A stretch of 64,000 nucleotides of DNA from Pseudocercospora fijiensis CIRAD86 (lineage: Eukaryota; Ascomycota; Dothideomycetes; Mycosphaerellales; Mycosphaerellaceae), in NCBI RefSeq assembly GCF_000340215.1, contig NW_006921538.1, positions 3,598,936 to 3,662,935 on the forward strand. Direction: 5' to 3'. The notes under the pieces were generated by a model. It was not told the origin of the DNA, made no database searches, and saw nothing but the letters and a program-made list of their open reading frames with translations. The position numbers and the translations under genes are program-made. This document shows, one piece after another, positions 41,580-54,241 of the stretch. How positions within the stretch are numbered: the first letter of the stretch is position 1; every line of letters begins with the position of its first letter.

Positions 41580-44500
41580 TCGGGGTCGTCCAGCTATGAT
41601 TCTAGGCGGTCTTTATCGCTAGACTAGTTAGGTTCCTCGGAGTTAGAGTCAGATAGCTAGAAGTCTAGTTCACTATTAGAATCGGAATTAACATCGGAAA
41701 TGCTCTGTATATAGTTAATCCGCATATAACCCTCCCTTTGTTCTTAAGTTATTCCCAATAGCTTACTAAGAGGAATCTAGGGATAGGCATAGTTCTCAGG
41801 TAGAACAGGATCTATAATAGCGGCAGGATCCTCCTCCCGATAGGCATCTAAGGACGGCAGAGGGTCTGCAGAGGCATTAACTTCCTCCTCGGTCGGGGGA
41901 GGGCGGGTAGGCTCTCTTAACTCGACGACCTTCTTTAGGTTGGCCCGGGGGTACGAGTGCTTCAAGGTAGTACTATCAAGTTCCTAAAGCCGGTACGCAG
42001 AACTATCGTGAAGGACCTCCTATACTCTATAAGGCCCTTTCCATTTAAAGGCTAGCTTGTAGGAGTAACTGTATTCTAGCTCCGACCGGTATAGGAGGAC
42101 TATATCGCCAACCTTTAGAGGCTCCTAATTAATAGCATTATAGTTATCAAAATACTGCTTGGCCTCTTTACGAAGGCGCCGTTGTCGAGCAAGTCCCTCC
42201 TAAGAAGTAGTGGTTATGTCCTTAAGAGCCTTAGCCCGTAGGGCAAGAAGATCTGCCCTAGTACGAACAGACCCCTAATCGTAAACGCCGTGCGTGCGGT
42301 AGGACAATTCAATAGGAAGAACGGCGTCCCTCCCAATTATGAGTTCCGCTAGTATGAGTCTAGTCGTGTCGACAACAGTAGTTCGGTCCGCCTAGAGAAG
42401 GGCTAGGACGCGGGTAGAAATGGGAACTGATCTGTCGCTACTATTAGTTATCTTAGACAGGGTATTAATCAACGACCGATAGCCGCGCTTAACAATAGCA
42501 TTCGACTAGGGATAGTACGGGGAGATACGAACGTTCTTGGCCCCGTACGAAACAAGCAGCGCTTAAACTTCCTTAGCTATGTTGTTCGTAGCGTTGTCTA
42601 AGATAATCTCGTAAGGTGTTCCCTAGCGGCAAAACAGATCCTTGAACAGGAAGGTAGCTATATTACGGGCATTGATGGCACCGCAACCCTTGTAGAAATG
42701 ATAGGCCTCCGGCTATCGAGAAAGACCCTCTCGAATAACATACAGGCTATTGTTGCGGCTGAGATAGACCCTATCGCTATACTACCGCTCCCTAACTAAC
42801 TAGGCAGCAGGGATACGCAGCTCTCCTAGACGCCGGTAGCTATTCCTAAAGTTGCACTTAGGACAGCTCTTATAGTAGCGGGAGACATTAGCCTATACGC
42901 CGTCCTACTAGTAGCGTCGACGAAGGACATCGAAGGTGCCCTCCGCCGCCCGATGGCCGAGCTCATCGTAAACGGAACGAAGGATTTCTTGTCGGGCTGC
43001 TAGATCGTTAATAACACGCTAGAGCGGTGCATTGACTATAGCCTATCGCTAAAGGATGCGATCCTTAACAAGGAACCTCCGAGAATAGCGAATAACACGA
43101 CGGTATTGACTCTTTAACAGACCGGGAGCTCTCTTCGTATAGGTAAGGAAGTAGGCGATGTTATAGGAGTCGTCGGAGTAGACCCTATTAAGGATATCAT
43201 CCCTGCCTAGTTCGCCCGCCTTAGCATCGTCCTAGCCCTCGTCGCTAGCAGTAGGGCCTTCGTTAGGCTAGTTACTAGGTTGGTCGTCGGCAGTAGGCCT
43301 AGTAATCACCGGCATAGCATTGATATAGAAGGCAGTAAAGAAGGTGCGGTTAATAACCGCGTCGACATCCTCTTCTTCTATTATCTCGGCGATGTCCTCT
43401 TCTATAGTAGGCCTTCTAGAAAGGCTATCCGGCCTAGTATGCTTCTTGCTAGGAACATGGAAGACGTCGAAATCAAACAAATAGATCTAGGCAACCTACC
43501 GAGCTATCGCAGAGTTAGGCAGGTCGGAGGCTACACGGTTAAGTTAATAGACTAGCGTCTAAGCGTCGACTTCTAGGCGAAAGAACACTCTAAAGAGCCA
43601 AGGTCGGAACTTCTTAAGAGCCTTGTAGACACTAAGGCACTCTCGCTTGCTAGCATCGTATCGGGCTTCGATAGGTTTCTATAGACCGGACTCGTACCGG
43701 ATAGGGTAACGTAAGGAGGGCTCCTTACGATTACACTGCATTAGTATCTCGCCGTAGCCTTCCCCGCTCGAGTCGACAGCGACAATTAGCAGACCTGCGC
43801 CTTCCGAGTAGTTAATAGAGGTAAGCGCAGGCGCGCTAATAAGCGCCTTAGTAACCTTGTCCTTAGCGGCTTAGTAAACGGAGGTCTATGCAAACTCTGC
43901 ATCCTTCTTAAGCAAGGCGTATAGAGGCTTGCATACTAACGCAAAGTTTTCGACCTAGATGCGGAAGTAGGAGACTACTCTAAGCTAGATCCGGACATCT
44001 TTCTAACAGGTAGGGTCTGGCTAGGAAACAATCTTTAGGACCCGTATATTGTTAGGATGGCGGCCGTTCTCATTAGTTACAAACCCGACAATGTTCATTC
44101 GTTTGTATAGGAGCTGAAGCTTCTCCCTATATACCGTTAGGTTAGCTCGCTCTAGGTCGTAGAGGACACTATCGAGGTTCTAAATGTGTTCGAGAAAGAA
44201 CCTACGGATGCTAGGCTCTACTTCTTCATTGTCGTACCTGGTTTTAGGGCCCTTAATGCCGATGTCGTCGAGGAAAGGCATCGCTATATAGGAGATATAG
44301 GCCGCGAGGACTTAGTTTATAATGCGAACAAACTGGGCTACGGAGTTGGTTGCCCCTTAGGGAAGGGTAGTTTGTCTGTATAGCCTAAGAGGTGTCTCGA
44401 AACTAGTAAGGTCCCGGCTGTTAGGGTAGAGAGGTATCTAGTCGTAGCCCGAGAACACATTAACTAGCGAGGCTACTACATAGTTAGCAAAGGCTTCTAA

Positions 44501-45262
44501 GAACCCATTAGTCTCCGGAGGAAGATTAGCATCTCTAATCGTAACTACATTGAACTTCTATATAGCGTTAATCAGCCGATACTTCTTTAGCTCCCTAGGG
44601 GCTATCTTCTTCTAAACTAGGAAGTATGGATTGCGATACGAGGCATAGGAAGGCTCTAAGGTGCTAGCCTTTACACGCTGCCGTATTATGTCCTTAACTA
44701 TACCTCTTAGGCTTAGGTTTAGCTTGAACCCTAGGTAAGCCTAAGGCTCATGCTCGATCGTTCGGATCCTCTATAGAGGGGCAACCTCCGGGTTGATCCT
44801 ACCTAGATGCGTGAAGTTATATGCCAATACGGCTTCGCGGTTATACAGAAGCTCGTGTAGCAAATCCAGTTCAAGATCCGAAAGCTCGATGCTAGGTTTG
44901 ATGTTCGCTAGTCTCTCCGGCGTTAGCCTCGATTCCCTAGGAATGGCGGAGAACTTTTTAGTAATGTACCTCTAGTCGTATAGACCATCCCTAGGTATTA
45001 ACATCGCTTCGCGGTTAAGGCACTTTTGTCGCTAGTTAGGATTTCCGCTAGGATTAGACCTATCGGTTATGTATACGCTGCCTTTTACGGGCTTGATCTT
45101 GTTAGCTACCCTCTTATGTAGGGTATACACACTAACCGCTCGTAATACCCGAGCCCTCTCTCTTTAACGTTGGGCCCGGAGATTAGCGCAACAGAACAGC
45201 GCGTAAACTTTATTAGAAGTCTCCTTGAGTCGGTAGGTATGTAGCTAGTAATCCTAATTCAT
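41580..45262 (-). pseudogene. pol: Copy B pol (RT-RNase H-integrase), RIP-decayed
   Basis: Keeps the ATG at 45262 (ATA in copies A and C) and ends TAA 41580-41582. The RT box LDDI is intact in this copy (minus strand about 44260-44280; the wider motif MPFLDDIGIKGP is read fully in copy C). The region EDIAEIIEEEDVDAV lies at about 43390. The integrase has Lys at the expected third catalytic Glu (NAIVKRG), as in copies A and C. The length is not a multiple of three compared with copy C, so there is at least one indel. Pol is a separate ORF with its own ATG, not a frameshift product of gag. Confidence 0.88.
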
Positions 45263-45287
45263 AATTCCGGCGAAAACGTTAGATTCC

Positions 45288-45312
45288 TAATAACATCCCC
45301 GGGGTAGCATTA
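45288..45312. repeat. 25-bp palindrome Pg (gag/pol junction, copy B)
   Basis: TAATAACATCCC, central C, GGGGTAGCATTA. Twenty-six bp before the pol ATG and 78 bp after the gag stop. One of two copies with a core change. Confidence 0.92.
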
Positions 45313-45390
45313 GCTCGGCGCTCTGATTGGTCAGTTCGGATTCGGGCTCGGGTGGATCCGCTTCCGGCGGCGATACCTGCGACAGCATTA

Positions 45391-48390
45391 TTACCGAGAT
45401 TCGTATACTAGGTAGTCGTTGCACTATTATGCTCGCTGTTGCTTCGAGCATTCGTCTCCTTAGTATAGAGCCTAGAAACTGGCCTTGTCGTACGGAGCGG
45501 CGCACCTCTAGATATAACCTATTTAAGCTACATTAACTTATAGCGCAGATTGCCGGTCTTATAACCGCGCTATAGCGTTTCCCGAAGAGCGCTTAGAAGC
45601 AGCAAGGATATCCTCGTAGGACTTGCAGCTAGTGTTTCCGATATAACTAGTGAACACGACTCGGTTGCCCTTCTAGTTAGCGATAGTTCCTTCCTAGGAG
45701 CTATCGTCGCAGTTGCGCTAGACACCCCGGGTTATGCGAGACTATAGACGACCTAGAATGATTGGCGTGTTCGGGTCGGCGGCAATCTAGAAGGTGAAGG
45801 AAAAGCATATACCGAAAGCGTCTACTATAACATTGTAGCAGGCACCTACTAGCGCAACCTCCCTATTTACTCCCTATATACTAAGGGAAATATCTCTATT
45901 CATTAGCAGTCGGAGCTGTTTAGCCTAGCGCTTACTTATAATGAGTGACTCTAAGCCATTATTAAGCATTGCTAGCAACTGCTAACTATAGCTTCCGATA
46001 GTAACTTGAATATAGATAGCGGGAACGACGGCAAAGGAACGGGTAACTGCGGAAAGGTCTACATTATTAGGGATAGAGTAAAGTTCCTTAGGTCGAGGAG
46101 GTCCTACTCGACCGATTTGTTAGCTAGTGAATCGGACAGCCTTAATAGAAACTGAAACCGAAGCAGAGTCGGTATTATTATCATCCCCTCGGCCTATCTC
46201 CTCAATCCCCTCTTCGTTAGCATTATCGATAGTCTCCTAGCTCTCGTAGGTCACTAATTCGCCTTCTGCTAACTCCTAGGCCCCTGAAAATTCAGGAAGG
46301 AACTGTAGGGAAGAGACGTCGATATAGTCCTCTCGCCTCTGTTTGCGTCGGAGGGCTACAAGGTCTTTTATGAAGGTAGCATCGTTAGGAATCCGGCTCT
46401 AGAACAGGTTAGTAGGCAAACCGTATACTAGAAGCTCCCCTATAGACACGTTAGACTTAAGGTCTAGGAACTATAAAGCCTAGAAGAGAGCATTTGCCTT
46501 TATATCGTAAGAGTTAGTAGGCCCGGCACTATACTTCTTTATATACCTATTAAAGCGAAAGCTCTTTAGGTCGGCTGACTTTCGCTTGTAGGCCGGCGGG
46601 TTGGCTAGGCCTAGGGTACTACTAATATCGGTAGCAACATCCTCTATATCGACATCGGGAGTCTCTAGGACCTCCGGAGTGGCTGTACTAGCTCGGGTTG
46701 CACGGTCTTCAGCTGTCTAGAGTGTCTTAGTCTTAGCGACTGATTCTCGCTGTTTCTTAGCCTTATTAGCTGCCTGCTTCTTAAGTATCCTAGTGGGGGC
46801 TGCCGCACTAGGGCGGGTGGGGTTCTGCGGGCTCTTGCCCTTGCCCTAGGACTGGGTTTGGGACCTTGTAGCAGCGTAGACATCTACACTGTTCTTAGTA
46901 ACCGCGTAAACATTAGTGACTGCGTCCGGGTCCTAAGATACAAAGTTGACTTTAACAGGCTTAGTAGTACCGTTACTGCTTCGCTCCTTAACCTGTTTTG
47001 CCCTAACCTTCTAAGTCTCTCGTTCAGCAATAGCGGCGAGGGTACTGTTCCTAGTATCCTTAAACTCGATCTTGCTGCTATACTTCTTCTCTAGAAGACT
47101 CCTGAGTTGAGGCAGCTTCGGGGCTCTACGATCCCACTCGAAGTCAATCTTGTCGCCGGTGTCGGTATAGTAGAACCGACTATTTACTTATATAACGAGC
47201 TTCCTCTTAAGAAGCTCCTTCTAGATAGGGCAGTCTGATTGAATATGTTTGAAACCGCCGCATATCTAGCACTTGCTATCTAAGTCCGAATAGATCTTCC
47301 GTATAGCGTAGACGTCAACTAAAGGGGCCTCAGGGTAGTTAGGATCGGAGACCTAGTAGACTAGTAGCACATCCTTTAGTGTGCTAGCATTAAGGACCTC
47401 CCTAACTCGCTATAGTGCTTTCGTATTAAGGTTGAGCTAGGCTAGGGATTCAGCTAAGTCCGCAACGTCCTAAGAATGCTTAGTGATAGTAGGAGTCACG
47501 GTACTAGGACCACTTTGCGATTTAGGAAGAAACTTAGGCCCTCTAGTTCCCGAGGCATCGTTCCTTACCTAGGCTAGGTTATTCCGGTCCTCGCCGTAAA
47601 TGAACTTCTTTGCGTCGGCGGAGCTATCAATGTCGTCCTTAACAGCCTCTAGGACCTCTTTGTACTTCCTAAAGGTCTCGGGATTAGCTTCGCTAAGCTT
47701 GCAGCGACGGAAGACACGCTTAGCCGTAGACTACGGCAACCCTTTAAGGAGCAGCCTCGTTCTCTGAGAATTCTCGAGGTCCTGCTAGTCGATGCCGTCC
47801 GCTGACTTAACAAACTCGCGGACGTACTCCTTTAGGTCGTTATCTTCGGTGCGCCTCTCTATATAGAGGTTCTTAAGCTACGTACGACTGCCTTTAATGC
47901 GACGGCTATCGCGATCCTGATACTCCCTTATAAAGGCCTGCTTGAAGACCTCCTAGTCGGCATTAGACTTGTCGTCCTTTTCTAGGTAGCTAACTAGGGT
48001 TCTAAGGGTTCGGTGAAGCTTAGTAATAGTAGTCCTCGTAAGGGACCGGACCTTGTACTAGTCCGACTCCTCTTCGAGTCCGTACTCGGCTAAGTTGTCC
48101 TTAAAGCGTTCTACGTGCGCCGTAGCGTTCCACCCTTCGAACAGAGGGTTCCTACTGCTTCCTAGCTCTAGCGGGCGACGCCTGTTCTAACGGAGAAGGT
48201 TAGTTTGCCCTTGAATTATCTTTATAACGACATTGTAGAGGGCCTCGGGCGTAGAAGGCTCGACAGCCCCTAGTTCGATAGCGCTTATAACAACTAGTCG
48301 TCGCCTGATTTCTTCGTTGATAGGGTCCGGTAGGTTATTAGATTCCGAAGATTCCGCTAATTCGTAATGCTCGCTTTCGCTAGAGCTTAT
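45391..48390 (-). pseudogene. gag: Copy B gag-protease ORF, RIP-decayed
   Basis: 1000 codons from ATA at 48390 (ATG in copy A) to TAA 45391-45393. Same layout as copy A: gag with NPLFEGW, a CCHC knuckle (about 47250-47290), a Pro/Lys-rich linker, then the retropepsin-like region (about 45750-45990). Confidence 0.87.
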
Positions 48391-48510
48391 TCGATTGTTG
48401 TAAAGTAGTTAAAATGAAATGCTATAGGAAAGTGTTTTTAGTGTGTGTTGTAGGTTTGGTTTGTTTCGATGTTGCTGTGCGAGAAAATGGTGTACTAGGC
48501 TGTTTTCTTC

Positions 48511-48535
48511 TAATATCACCCCCGGGGTAGCATTA
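48511..48535. repeat. 25-bp palindrome Ph (leader/gag junction, copy B)
   Basis: TAATATCACCCC, central C, GGGGTAGCATTA. 120 bp before the gag start. Confidence 0.92.
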
Positions 48536-49191
48536 GAGTTTAGCCTCCTAGGGGTCGCCTACATACCCCTAGGAGCTGAGTTTAGTATTGGACGAAAGCC
48601 GCTCGGAGGGAGAGACTGCAATCTCTATTCACACCTAGATCCTAGAAACTAGCTCGTATCTCCTTTGGCTAGGCGGGGGGGGGCGGGGACCTTCTTTTTC
48701 CAGTAGAAGGCTAAGCACTGTCCGAACGAGGCAGCGAATCCCGAAACAATCTACCCAGTTAATAGGGGAACTGTCTAGGCATCCGACCTGCAATCTAGAA
48801 ATTGCTATCGTATAGATAGTCTTAGCAAACCAAGCAAGGCCGATAGGTAATTAGTCTATCTCCTCCTTAGGCGTACGGTAGCTCATCTCGAGCAAGCGGT
48901 ACTAAATGGGTCTTCGACCCGGAGCCGAGTCCTTGGAAGCTAGCTATAGTTATAGACTAGGCCCTAAGCTGTAACAGTCCTAAGGGTTTGTAGCTTTTCG
49001 GGGTTAAAGCGATGCCCTCGTTAAGAGGTTTCTCTGCTTGTCGTAACGGCCCCTTGAGATACTTCGGTATCGTCCGTATCGTAGGCTCTTGTCGTGCCCT
49101 CGCTTCGGTTATAGCTATTCGTGCCTAGAGACCACCTTTAATATACCCGAACCTGTTAGATATAAAGAGATGGCCCTACCTTCGGCTCTAA
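48536..49191 (-). other. Copy B leader and primer-binding site
   Basis: Inverted counterpart of 15974-16633. The primer-binding candidate is at 49179-49191. No conserved ORF. Confidence 0.6.
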
Positions 49192-49471
49192 TAAAGGACG
49201 GAAACCAACACCACTACTACTACTTGTAGCAATAGTATAGGCTACCGAGGGTAACATAACCTATAGCAATATAGGCAGCTATGTTTAGTAAGATAGGATG
49301 ACGAGACTGTCGCTTAGGCTGATAACTAGAGCCCTGCAACATAGGCATTGTAGAAGTGTGACATAAACAATGTGCTGTACGAGGTTGATGCTCTATCTAC
49401 AATGCAGAAGGAGGCCTCTTATATAGGCTCAAAACTCAGCCCAGGTGTGTGGGGCCGGTTACTAGCCAATA
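49192..49471 (-). repeat. Copy B 5' LTR (280 bp)
   Basis: Plus strand TAAAGGACGG ... AGCCAATA; sense TATA box TATATAAG near its start. Followed by the TSD CTAG (49472-49475) and copy A pol. Confidence 0.94.
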
Positions 49472-49475
49472 CTAG

Positions 49476-49963
49476 CCTTTAAATAGAAAGGGCCTTATAG
49501 AGTAAAGGAGGTCCTTTACGACGGTTCTATATACCTTCTTTAGGAACTTGATAGTGCTACCTTAAAGCACTCGCACCCTCGGGCTAACCTAAAGAAGATC
49601 GTCGAATTAAGAGAACCTACCCGCCCTCCCCCGACCGAGGAGGAAGTTAGTGCCTCTATAGACCCTCTACCGACCTTAGATGCCTATCGAGAGGAGGATC
49701 CTACCGCGATTATAGATCCTGTTCTGCCTAACAACTATACGCATCCCTAGATACGTCTTAGTAAGCTATTAGGAATAACTTATAAACAAAGGGAGGGTTA
49801 TATACGTATCAATTGCGCGTAGAGCATTTCCGATATTGATTCCGATAGTGAAATAGACTTCTAGCTATCTAACTCTAACTCCGAGGAGGAACTCGACTAG
49901 TCTAGCGACGAAGACCGCCTAGAATTATAGGTATTAGACGACCCTAACCCCGAGACTGAATAA
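49476..49963 (+). pseudogene. pol: Copy A pol, segment 4 (C-terminus)
   Basis: Resumes after copy B: GPYRVKEVL, HPRANLKKIVELREPTRP, EEEVSAS and an acidic end with DDPNPETE before TAA 49961-49963. Same C-terminus as copies B and C. Confidence 0.88.
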
Positions 49964-50233
49964 TTGCTTGCTCTTCCTTGCCTCTATCTACCTCTGCTAC
50001 GTTACTTCCTTACTCTTATTAACCGTTCTTCGCGCTATTAATGTAGTACCGCCCGGTAGCTTTAGTCCTTACTACCCTACTATCTGTTCCTGCTAATGTT
50101 TCTACTCTCGTTTATTGTTTTTAACTTATCTTGTTATTGCCTTTTGCTTTTGCTTTTACCTTCGATAGATATTGTTATAACTTTATTCCTTTGCTTTATT
50201 TCCTTAGAAAGAACTATACGAGGTATAACTTCC

Positions 50234-50258
50234 TAATAATACCCCGGGGGTAGTATTA
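50234..50258. repeat. 25-bp palindrome Pi (after pol, copy A)
   Basis: TAATAATACCCC, central G, GGGGTAGTATTA. 270 bp beyond the pol stop. Confidence 0.92.
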
Positions 50259-50683
50259 GGAAGCTAGCCGAACCTAACCCCCCGCCCTTCTAGAACTATT
50301 TCCCTTTAGTTTCCTAGACTCTAGTAACTACCCTTAAGTAGCAACGATAATAAGATACTCTACTAGAGACTGTTCCTGCCCTAATTAGCACTAGTTACGT
50401 AGGACACTAAGAAAGGGAGGTTCCCTATCCCTCTCCCTTCCTATCTCTTAGATAGACGTAGCAACCTAGGCCTATAGCCTCTAAGAATAGGGACCTTAGG
50501 CTATTAAGCTTAGTGTCTAGAGGAAGGAAGAAGGTAAAAGCACGGACTACCTTTACGTGCTTGCTAATATAATAGGTAATGCTACATCTATAACGGTAGT
50601 GCTATAGGTTAATATACTAACGAGTTAGCTACGCTAGGCCTAGGCGACTTGCTCCTCGTTACCGAGTATCTCTAGAGAAAAGC
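50259..50683 (+). other. Inter-palindrome spacer, copy A
   Basis: 425 bp matching 40870-41277 and 62462-62864. No ORF seen. Confidence 0.6.
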
Positions 50684-50708
50684 TAATACTACCCCGGGGA
50701 TGTTATTA
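50684..50708. repeat. 25-bp palindrome Pj (before ORFX, copy A)
   Basis: TAATACTACCCC, central G, GGGATGTTATTA. The second copy with a changed core base. Confidence 0.9.
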
Positions 50709-50959
50709 GTCCCGCTAGCCTTACTACTATAGATTTCTGCTAGGGACTCGAACTAACTAGTTATATTTCGAGCGCGCGAGAATCTACGAAAGCTAAAAGT
50801 CAACAAAGGCGCGTAGTCGCTACTAGCAATTAGCTAGATCGATTGTCAAACTTTAGCTTGCCCTAATAACAAAGAAGTCTCGTATATAGCTTTACTTTTA
50901 TATATAGCCGTTATCCGTTTGCGTTACCGGAATATACGGACTACGTTACCTTCGCACCC

Positions 50960-50968
50960 TATTTAAAG
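50960..50968 (+). promoter_or_regulatory. TATA-like box before ORFX, copy A
   Basis: TATTTAAAG, followed after about 25 bp by a pyrimidine-rich stretch (CTCCTTCTTCTAC) and, 163 bp on, the ORFX ATG. Position conserved in copies B and C, suggesting ORFX has its own transcript. Confidence 0.55.
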
Positions 50969-51122
50969 CGAGCTTCCTAAGCTCCTTCTTCTACTCGAAT
51001 ACTAACTAACTTACTACCGCCTAACTACCCCCCCTTCTATCTAAGTCCTTCAATTATTATTATTAAACAACGAATACGTTTTACAAACTCGTTTCTAACC
51101 TACTTCCGCTTCGGTCGACTAG

Positions 51123-53852
51123 ATGTCTTCCGGCGCCCTAAACCCGCTAGACGCTAGCAGTAGCGGCGACCTACCGGCTCCTATTAACCCAAACCTAGCC
51201 GCCCTAGTCCCGATCGAGGCCCTATCCGATAGCGCCTTAGCTGCTACAACTAGCCTCGAGCACTGCTTTTAGATCGTTACCGCCCTTAAAGACCCTTAAG
51301 AGAAGATCGAGAACGCTCGTACCCTACTACGTATTATTAATAGAAATATTAAGAAGGCTACTATCTTAGTTGCGTACGGCATAAACAACTTGCGTTAGTC
51401 TATCGGTAAGCGTATCTTTAAGCGCGATATTCTTAATGATATAGATATTTAACAAGCCTTTCCTATCGTCTATAGCCTCGAGATAGCCGGCACCTAGATC
51501 CGTATACGCTTTAAGACCCTCGATTAGGCCTTCGAACATTAGGGAGGTCTAAGTAGTCTTCCTAAGAGCCTTATTAACTTCGCTTACGGTAGACAAGAGC
51601 GTACTAAGTAGGTCTCTTCGTTCGTTAACAAGTATCTAGTCCGTCGCTAAGGCGCCGAGTACCTTTCCCGTACTATAATCTATCGTATATCTACCGCTAG
51701 TAAGAAGGTAGGCAAGTAGTTACTCAACTTATCCTTTGCACTTAACGACTTTACGATAGCCTACTAGAAGCGGTATAACGATGCTATTATCGAGGTAGAT
51801 CTTAACGTATAGACTACTAAGGATCTACTAAAAGAGAAGGGCTGTCGTATTAATAGTATAGGCTTTATTATTAAAGGTTAAGAGGCTCCTATCGTTAATA
51901 TTCTTAAACGTAAGGTTCTTTACCTAGAAACAGAGGCCGATACGGCTACTAGTCTTGCGCTCGCTATAGAGATATAGGCTAAAGATCGTCGCTCGACCCG
52001 CAACCGTAAGGTTCCTTAAGAAGTTAAAGACGAGCGCGCTAAGGCCGAAGCAGCGCGTTAGAAGGCACTTTACGCTCGCTAGGCCCTCCGTAAGGCTACT
52101 AAGAAGTCTAGCACTCCTTCTAGTACTAACTATAGTAACTCGGATATTAATGTGCTAGATACGCTACTAGAAGATGTCTCCTCCGAAGGCTCCTTTAGTA
52201 AGCGTAGGCATAGAGACTTCTCGCCGATACTATTAACTAAGAATATCTATAGTTCTTATAAGGGCGACTCTATTACGCATCTTATTACTAAGATCGATAT
52301 AGTTGCTAAGGCCGATATAGGCAAAGCTCCTGCCGCCCTATCTATCTATTAATAGCTCGACGACCTTAGTAAGCTAGGTAAAGAGCAGTTTACTATATAT
52401 ACTAACTATATTAAGAAGGCCGCTAAGGTCTATAGTCTCTATACTAGTGCTAAGGCGAGTGTCCTTATCGGCCGCCTATTAAAGATTAGACGCGAGATTG
52501 CCGATTAGGATGCCTTTACTACCCTTAAGACTAATTATACTAACTGGTTTCCTAGACGTCCTACTACCGCCCCGACCTCCTTAGGACTCTACGTATTTAA
52601 CCCTACTAGTACTATTACTCGCGATCTTACGCTAACTAATCGCTAGAGCAAGTTAGTCGCTAGCCTTCTTAGCTAAGGCACCTCCTTCGATCGCTTTCGT
52701 TAGACTAGTAATACTATCTTCCCTCGAGTCTTCGGCTAGATACAATCGCTTCGTAGAGCGTACCTTTCTCTTATCGTCGACCTAATATAGGAGGAGTTTC
52801 GCATATACTTTTAGCATATACGTAAACTACCTAAGTCTAAGCAGGAAGGCCGCAATGCCCTTTAAACCTATAGCGTAAGCAACTAAATCGTCCGTTAGCA
52901 TCCTGCCTTATAGCTCTTAGCCGTTGCCCTTCGACCTAATTACGTATACGAGCTTATCTCCGTCCCTAAGCCTGCTAAATACTTTAAGGTAGGTAAAGGC
53001 AGTTATAAGAACTGCCCTACTAAGGAGACTTCTCGTCTCGGATAAGATATAGTTAAGCTCGTAGCTAGTAAGGGTACTAGCTATCTACGTATTAAGGTTT
53101 ATCTTATATCTAAGGATAAGACCGCCTATTTAACTATTATCGAGGGTATATACGAACTAGAGGTCTTCGAGAACTAGGTTGAGAAGCTTAAGGGCCGTAG
53201 CCTAGTTCTACTATATAAGATTAGCAAGCTTACTAATAAGCATCTCACTGCCGACGACCTCGAATACATATTCGATAGTTAACCTAACGAAGGCGAGGCA
53301 GCTTAGTAGATCCTTAACCCTCTAAAGGAATGCGAAGTCTCTATTTAGATACTATACCTTCTATATAGTAAACTAAAGGCTAAGAGCGACCGTATATTAA
53401 TCGACCTAGGCTACTCTCGCGTTATTAACGGTACTAAGATTAAGAGCTACGATAACTTAACCGTCTCTAAGGTTGCTAAGGCGCACCGTAATCTAACCGC
53501 TCTTCTAGGTTCGAACACCTTCGTACTATTTACCTTCCCTACGGCTATCTTAGTCGAAGGTCTTAGTTATATCTCCGATACCCTAGTCGGTAGAATTCCT
53601 TAGTTAAGTTACGTTATTTAGAATAAAGTTGAACAAATCCTCTAGTTTAGTAAGGAGGAGCTTAAGGAATATCTACGCGAGTAGGAGAAGGCTATATAGG
53701 ATAAGGCTACTAATCTCCTCGTTAATTAAGCTTACTACGAGGCCGAGTACTTTAGTACTAATAGCTTTAATACCTACGGAGGAGTTCTCGAGAACCGACT
53801 AACTAATAAGGTTATTGCTAGTAAGGATTACGGTATATTAAAGCAATAGTAA
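51123..53852 (+). pseudogene. Copy A ORFX: third ORF of Pal-Gypsy, unknown family
   Basis: ATG at 51123 to TAA 53850-53852, 910 codons, in frame throughout apart from TAG/TAA codons. Legible segments include TTSLEHCF, ALKDP, NRNIKKATILVAYGINNLR (residues about 75-95), RQERTK, a basic region AKDRRSTRNRKVP (about residue 285), VLDTLLEDVSSEGSFS, and in the C-terminal half DRILIDLGYSRVINGTKIKS and GSNTFVLFTFPTAILVEGLS. No recognised domain. The same order is seen in copy B and at the start of copy C. Confidence 0.75.
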
Positions 53853-53909
53853 AGCGTAGTAGATTAATTGCTTAGGAAATTGCTTTTGTATATTAATAGA
53901 ATCTAGGAA

Positions 53910-53934
53910 CAATGCTACCCCGGGGGTGTTATTG
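53910..53934. repeat. 25-bp palindrome Pk (after ORFX, copy A)
   Basis: CAATGCTACCCC, central G, GGGGTGTTATTG. 57 bp after the ORFX stop. Upstream flank AGGAACAATGC as in E2. Confidence 0.92.
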
Positions 53935-54030
53935 CGGAGTTTCTAAAAATAGCCTCGGCTAAGATGCCTAAGGTAACTGTATAACTATTTGTTTTTAGCG
54001 CGCAATATAAATCGTGTCTAGTTAGATACG

Positions 54031-54044
54031 AAGAAAAGGAGGGA
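54031..54044 (+). other. Copy A polypurine tract
   Basis: AAGAAAAGGAGGGA directly before the 3' LTR. Confidence 0.88.
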
Positions 54045-54241
54045 TATTAGCTAGTAACCGGCCCTATATATATAGGCTAGGGTTTAAGCCTATAAAAGAG
54101 GCCTCCTTCTATATAGTAGATATACTATTATCCTCGTATAGCACATTGTTTATATTACACTTCTATAATGCCTATATTATAGGGCTCTAGTTATTAGCCT
54201 AAGCGATAGTCTTATTATCCTATCTTGCTAAACATAGCTGC
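54045..54241 (+). repeat. Copy A 3' LTR, first 197 bp (split by copy C)
   Basis: Matches LTR positions 1-197 of 280, then stops at TAGCTGC, where copy C's LTR begins. The missing 83 bp should lie on the far side of copy C, right of the window. Confidence 0.9.

Larger units (their letters stand above)
37215..49471 (-). mobile_element. Pal-Gypsy copy B: complete, 12,257 bp
   Basis: Minus-strand full-length copy inserted into copy A pol. Two 280-bp LTRs, five palindromes, gag-protease, pol, ORFX and a polypurine tract. It serves as the type copy for the family. Confidence 0.94.
15694..54241 (+). mobile_element. Pal-Gypsy copy A (oldest, multiply interrupted)
   Basis: Plus-strand element from its 5' LTR at 15694 to a truncated 3' LTR ending at 54241. 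Its own pieces are 15694-20779, 27952-30107, 37011-37214 and 49476-54241, separated by E2, E3 and copy B. With these removed it totals about 12.2 kb plus the missing 83 bp of 3' LTR, close to the 12,257 bp of copy B. Order: LTR, leader, palindrome, gag-protease, palindrome, pol, palindrome, spacer, palindrome, ORFX, palindrome, polypurine tract, LTR. Confidence 0.9.

Noticed and set aside
43280..43555. 91-codon plus-strand ORF inside copy B
   Set aside because: Antisense to the pol linker between RNase H and integrase.
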